DNA of 8,045 nucleotides, taken from the NCBI GenBank assembly GCA_017621015.1, contig JAGAUC010000187.1:1-8045 (forward strand), in the 5' to 3' direction. The position numbers and the translations under genes are program-made. Below are positions 5,925-8,045 of this stretch, piece by piece. Each line of letters starts with the position of its first letter. The first letter of the stretch is position 1. This DNA comes from Clostridia bacterium (GTDB taxonomy: Bacteria > Bacillota > Clostridia > Oscillospirales > CAG-272). Below the pieces are notes generated by a model that did not search any database, was not told the DNA's origin, and saw only the letters and a program-made list of their open reading frames with translations.

Positions 5925-7895
5925 TTATTCAGCAACAACGGTGAGCGTACTGTTTTTGGGGATATCGTATTGCTTTTCTCCCCAGATAAGGCGACCGCCG
6001 TCAAGCTCGGAGTTGACCGTCACGCGGTTTCCCTCCACCGATACGCGGATATCGCCGCGCACCGTGGGAACCGTTCCCGAGAAGGCCGTGTAGAGGCCGT
6101 GCTCGGGCGCAACCGTAAACGTCTCGTAGGCGGGCGTTGTGGGAGAAACACCCAGGCAGTAGCGTCCCAGAAGGTAAATGGGGCCGCAGGACCAGGCGTG
6201 ACAGAGAGACTTGCCGTAGGGCTCGCCATACATCGCGTAATGCTGGTCTCCGATCTGTGTGGGATCATACTGCTCCCACGCCGATGTGGCCCCCAGGGCC
6301 AGCATACCGCCCCAATACTGCTCCATAAAGCTCTGGGCATCGGCAAGATATCCCAGCTTACATAGCGCCGCCAGCTCATAGATCTTGAAGTAAGGCGTTG
6401 TAATGGAGCGAACGGCATCGTTCCTAAGCACATGCTTCAGGATACGGTTCTGTCGGTCGCCGTCCACCAGATCAAACAGGATGGCGAAAATGTTGCCGTG
6501 ACGGGAAACGTTTTCCTTGCCGGAGGTATAGCAATCGATGAAGCAGCCTCTGTCATCGCGCCAATATCGTTCCAGGATCACGCGACGCAGGTCCTCCGCA
6601 CGCTTCTCATAGAGAGCGGGATCCTCCCCGACAAGCGGACAAAGGCGCGCCATGCAGCGATGGGCCTGCCACAACAGGATCTGCTCGGCAGCAAGAGGGC
6701 CCGACTTATCCATAATGGACCAATCGATAAAGAGCCAGTCGCCCGGACGGGACACCATTTGCCCGTCCCCGTCCAGACGCGACAGCACAAAATCGTACAA
6801 AAGGCGAATTCGGTTCCAGTGAGTACAGACAAACTCCACGTCACCGAAGGAAAGATAATATTCCCAAATCGCAATCAAGGTGAGTGTGGAATAATCGTTG
6901 ATATTGTTGACGTGAGACAGAGCAAAATCCTTGGGCAGGAGCGCCAGAAGCGAGCGTCTGCCAACCTCCCGATCGGCAAACAGGTAGTCCCCGATCATCA
7001 GCGACTCGCGCACGTCACCGCCCCAGACCCAGCGATCGCGCTTGATTCCGTCGAAATAAAATTCGCGGGAACAAAGATGGAAGGTGTAGGCGCACACGTC
7101 ATAGATACGCTCCACCTCAGGTCGGTCACAGGAAAAGCGGCCGCGCGGCTTCACATCCAGCATCTCGGTGATGGCGTGAACACGTATCGGCGAAGCACCG
7201 ACCACACGGACAAAGCGAAAGCCGCGCGCCGTGAGCTGTGCCTCGGTTTTCCCCGAAATCTCCTCCCACACGGTACAGTGACGATAACCTCTTCCCTCCA
7301 TCGCCTCGCCTCGGCACTCTCCATAATAGACCGAGTAGCTCTCCTCGGGATTCATACACTCCAGAACGACGGAGGCAAATACCTCGCGTCCGAAATCGTA
7401 CAAAAGGCCGCCCTCCACGACCTGCTCGTCCTCGGGATAGATCTCGGTGCGGACAAAGGGAAAGCGCTCGGGATCCTCATCGGGCGAGCAATAGGCAGGA
7501 ATACAGCCAACCGAGGCCGGCACCGAACGCGTGTGCAGCGTAGCCGTCCATTCTTCATCGGTCACAAGCCCCTCGCTGTCAATAAACAGGCACGGAAGTC
7601 CCCGAAAATTTTGTATGCGAACCTTCAGCTTGTGCTCACCGGGAGCCACATAAACCGGCGCATCAAGCGGAAGAATATCACCGTCCATACAGACCTGCCC
7701 CTCCCCGTGAGCCACGCAGGTAAAGGTAAACGCCTTCTCAGCGGTAAAATTTCGGTTGAATTCAACAACATTATATAATGTAGGAATATGCCACACAGCA
7801 GGACAGACCGTGCCGTACTGCTCGCGACGGGCGTGAACCTCGCGGTTGTGAAAAACCTCGTATTCCCCCTCATACCAGATCCATCTTGCACCCAT
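5925..7895 (-). CDS. GH78-type alpha-L-rhamnosidase-like glycoside hydrolase
   Basis: This 656-residue protein resembles family 78 glycoside hydrolases, which release terminal alpha-L-rhamnose. An N-terminal beta-rich part (about 1-250) precedes an (alpha/alpha)6-barrel region (about 255-585) and a C-terminal beta domain (about 586-656). The barrel carries FDGIKRDRWVWGGD (281-294), GDWLFIDW (385-392), GATSAWEQYDP (535-545) and SLCHAWSCGP (563-572), all at positions characteristic of the family. Glu541 in the AWE motif fits the catalytic base. Where classical members have RDER with the proposed acid Glu, this protein has RDRW, so the acid is missing or supplied by another residue such as Asp287, Asp294 or Glu297. 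There is no signal peptide, so it should be cytoplasmic. The start at 7893-7895 has AGGAGA five bases upstream. It is preceded by a strong promoter and followed, 118 bases on, by paralog 3 without an evident terminator. The family-level call is firm; rhamnose specificity is inferred. Confidence 0.85.
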   Translation of the reverse strand: MGARWIWYEGEYEVFHNREVHARREQYGTVCPAVWHIPTLYNVVEFNRNFTAEKAFTFTCVAHGEGQVCMDGDILPLDAPVYVAPGEHKLKVRIQNFRGLPCLFIDSEGLVTDEEWTATLHTRSVPASVGCIPAYCSPDEDPERFPFVRTEIYPEDEQVVEGGLLYDFGREVFASVVLECMNPEESYSVYYGECRGEAMEGRGYRHCTVWEEISGKTEAQLTARGFRFVRVVGASPIRVHAITEMLDVKPRGRFSCDRPEVERIYDVCAYTFHLCSREFYFDGIKRDRWVWGGDVRESLMIGDYLFADREVGRRSLLALLPKDFALSHVNNINDYSTLTLIAIWEYYLSFGDVEFVCTHWNRIRLLYDFVLSRLDGDGQMVSRPGDWLFIDWSIMDKSGPLAAEQILLWQAHRCMARLCPLVGEDPALYEKRAEDLRRVILERYWRDDRGCFIDCYTSGKENVSRHGNIFAILFDLVDGDRQNRILKHVLRNDAVRSITTPYFKIYELAALCKLGYLADAQSFMEQYWGGMLALGATSAWEQYDPTQIGDQHYAMYGEPYGKSLCHAWSCGPIYLLGRYCLGVSPTTPAYETFTVAPEHGLYTAFSGTVPTVRGDIRVSVEGNRVTVNSELDGGRLIWGEKQYDIPKNSTLTVVAE

Positions 7896-7900
7896 AAGAC

Positions 7901-7957
7901 TCTCCTTACATTGGAAATCGTTTTTTTTATTTTATCACGCCGCCGGGTGTCTGTCAA
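7901..7957 (-). promoter_or_regulatory. Promoter and ribosome site of the glycosidase gene
   Basis: On the minus strand a perfect TTGACA -35 box (7952-7957) lies 17 bases from TAAAAT (7929-7934), the best promoter in the window. Transcription would start near 7922, with a leader of about 26 bases containing the AGGAGA ribosome site (7901-7906). Confidence 0.85.
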
Positions 7958-7977
7958 GAAAAAACAGCCGTACAAGC

Positions 7978-8013
7978 AAAGAAAAACCGCCCGAAGCCGG
8001 GTGGTTTTTCTTT
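7978..8013. terminator. Long hairpin terminator at the right edge
   Basis: A 16-base-pair stem (7978-7993 with 7998-8013) encloses an AAGC loop and has T-rich sequence on its outer sides. One pair is G-U in plus-strand RNA but an A-C mismatch in minus-strand RNA. It is nonetheless placed to end a leftward gene from beyond the window: on the minus strand a TAA at 8020-8022 follows seven open codons. The promoter of the glycosidase gene lies directly after it. Confidence 0.8.
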
Positions 8014-8045
8014 GAATCTTTACGAAATATCCGACAAAGCGGACA

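Noticed and set aside
6432..7778. Plus-strand open frame of 448 codons inside the glycosidase gene
   Set aside because: It is the complement of a well-supported GH78-type gene with a promoter, ribosome site and family motifs; the plus-strand translation shows no recognisable domain.
4..8034. The 12-mer CGAAATATCCGA near both ends of the window (4-15 and 8023-8034)
   Set aside because: One or two repeated 12-mers are expected by chance in 8 kb, and one copy lies within the transposase coding frame. It does not support an attachment site or a duplication flanking the region.

Overview
The window looks like chromosomal DNA from an uncultured, probably gut-associated Firmicute of the class Clostridia. 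The grounds are sigma-A-type promoters with TATAAT-like -10 boxes, purine-rich Shine-Dalgarno sites, U-tailed hairpin terminators, Firmicutes-style lipoprotein signal peptides (FAACG, FVACG), and protein sequences that read like Clostridia solute-binding proteins and glycosidases. Genus and species cannot be read from this sequence.

Layout. (1) Positions 1-865, plus strand: the 3' part of an IS30-family transposase gene that enters from beyond the left edge. A short inverted repeat and a symmetrical terminator follow it. (2) Positions 1011-5806, minus strand: three tandem paralogous genes of about 500 codons. Each encodes a lipoprotein resembling the substrate-binding component of an ABC sugar transporter, with an embedded EF-hand-like calcium loop. 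Each has its own recognisable promoter and its own intrinsic terminator, so they form a row of single-gene units rather than an operon. (3) Positions 5925-7895, minus strand: a 656-residue cytoplasmic protein of the GH78 alpha-L-rhamnosidase type with an altered acid-residue motif, driven by a strong TTGACA-N17-TAAAAT promoter. (4) Positions 7896-8045: that promoter, then a long hairpin terminator that probably ends a neighbouring gene outside the window. No stretch longer than about 155 bases lacks a gene.

How the genes may work together (inference): the lipoproteins would capture plant or host glycan fragments at the outer face of the membrane, and the glycosidase, which has no signal peptide, would trim imported rhamnose-containing oligosaccharides inside the cell. 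No ABC permease or ATPase gene is present here, so the lipoproteins either share a transporter encoded elsewhere or act only as surface binders.

Points that deserve a second look: the expansion of permease-less binding proteins, the replacement of the usual GH78 acidic residue (RDE) by RDR, a 13-base direct repeat with 21-base period just upstream of the third paralog's -35 box, a perfect inverted repeat over the second paralog's -35 box, and near-identical DNA shared by all three paralogs while their promoters differ. I see no CRISPR array, tRNA, rRNA or clearly new defence or mobile system.
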